DNA from: Candidatus Omnitrophota bacterium
Lineage (GTDB): Bacteria; Hinthialibacterota; Hinthialibacteria; JAKQFZ01
DNA: 5,381 nucleotides
Direction: 5' to 3'
Assembly (NCBI GenBank): GCA_029558215.1
Contig: JAKQFZ010001179.1
Span: 1-5,381 of the forward strand
Part shown: positions 5,368 through 5,381 of the stretch, piece after piece
Layout: each line of letters starts with the position of its first letter
Position numbering within the stretch: position 1 is the stretch's first letter
Notes under the pieces: model-generated
Seen by the model: only the letters and a program-made list of their open reading frames with translations
Databases searched by the model: none
Told to the model about the DNA's origin: nothing
Position numbers and translations under genes: made by a program

Positions 5368-5381
5368 ATCAAGCATGATGT

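Overview
The window holds three complete protein genes, one gene cut by the left edge, and a non-coding stretch of about 710 bases that carries regulatory signals. Base composition looks close to half G+C. The genes suggest a strictly anaerobic bacterium that makes an [FeFe]-hydrogenase and a molybdenum- or tungsten-dependent formate dehydrogenase. The lipoprotein-type cell-wall hydrolase and the sigma-70-like promoter also point to Bacteria. I cannot name the phylum from the sequence; an uncultured lineage is possible.

Layout, left to right. (1) Positions 1-1799, minus strand: an uninterrupted 599-codon reading frame that runs off the left edge. It encodes a lipoprotein with a lytic-transglycosylase-like domain, a zinc amidase domain of the T7-lysozyme/PGRP type, an NBR1-type Ig-like domain, and the start of a further C-terminal beta-rich module. 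(2) Positions 1800-2511: the divergent intergenic region. A near-consensus promoter on the minus strand (TTGACA, 16 bases, TATAAC) would start a leader of about 380 nt before the amidase. That leader contains a 9-bp hairpin capped by a UUCG tetraloop, and an AGGAGG site ahead of a possible 58-codon TTG-started ORF. Toward the right, the leader of the plus-strand gene holds several hairpins, two of them mutually exclusive. (3) Positions 2512-3582, plus strand: hydE, a radical SAM maturase of [FeFe]-hydrogenase. (4) Positions 3575-4426, minus strand: fdhD, the sulfurtransferase that activates formate dehydrogenase. It overlaps hydE tail to tail by 8 bases. (5) Positions 4416-5351, minus strand: a MOSC domain fused to a MogA/MoaB-like molybdopterin-binding domain, overlapping the start of fdhD.

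How the genes work together: the MOSC-MogA fusion and FdhD form a short minus-strand operon for building, handling and sulfurating the Mo/W-bis-pyranopterin cofactor of formate dehydrogenase. HydE, facing them, acts in assembling the H-cluster diiron subsite of [FeFe]-hydrogenase. Placing maturation factors for both enzymes side by side is consistent with coupled formate-hydrogen metabolism (formate hydrogenlyase, or an electron-bifurcating formate dehydrogenase/hydrogenase), but no structural subunit is inside the window. The cell-wall hydrolase appears functionally unrelated.
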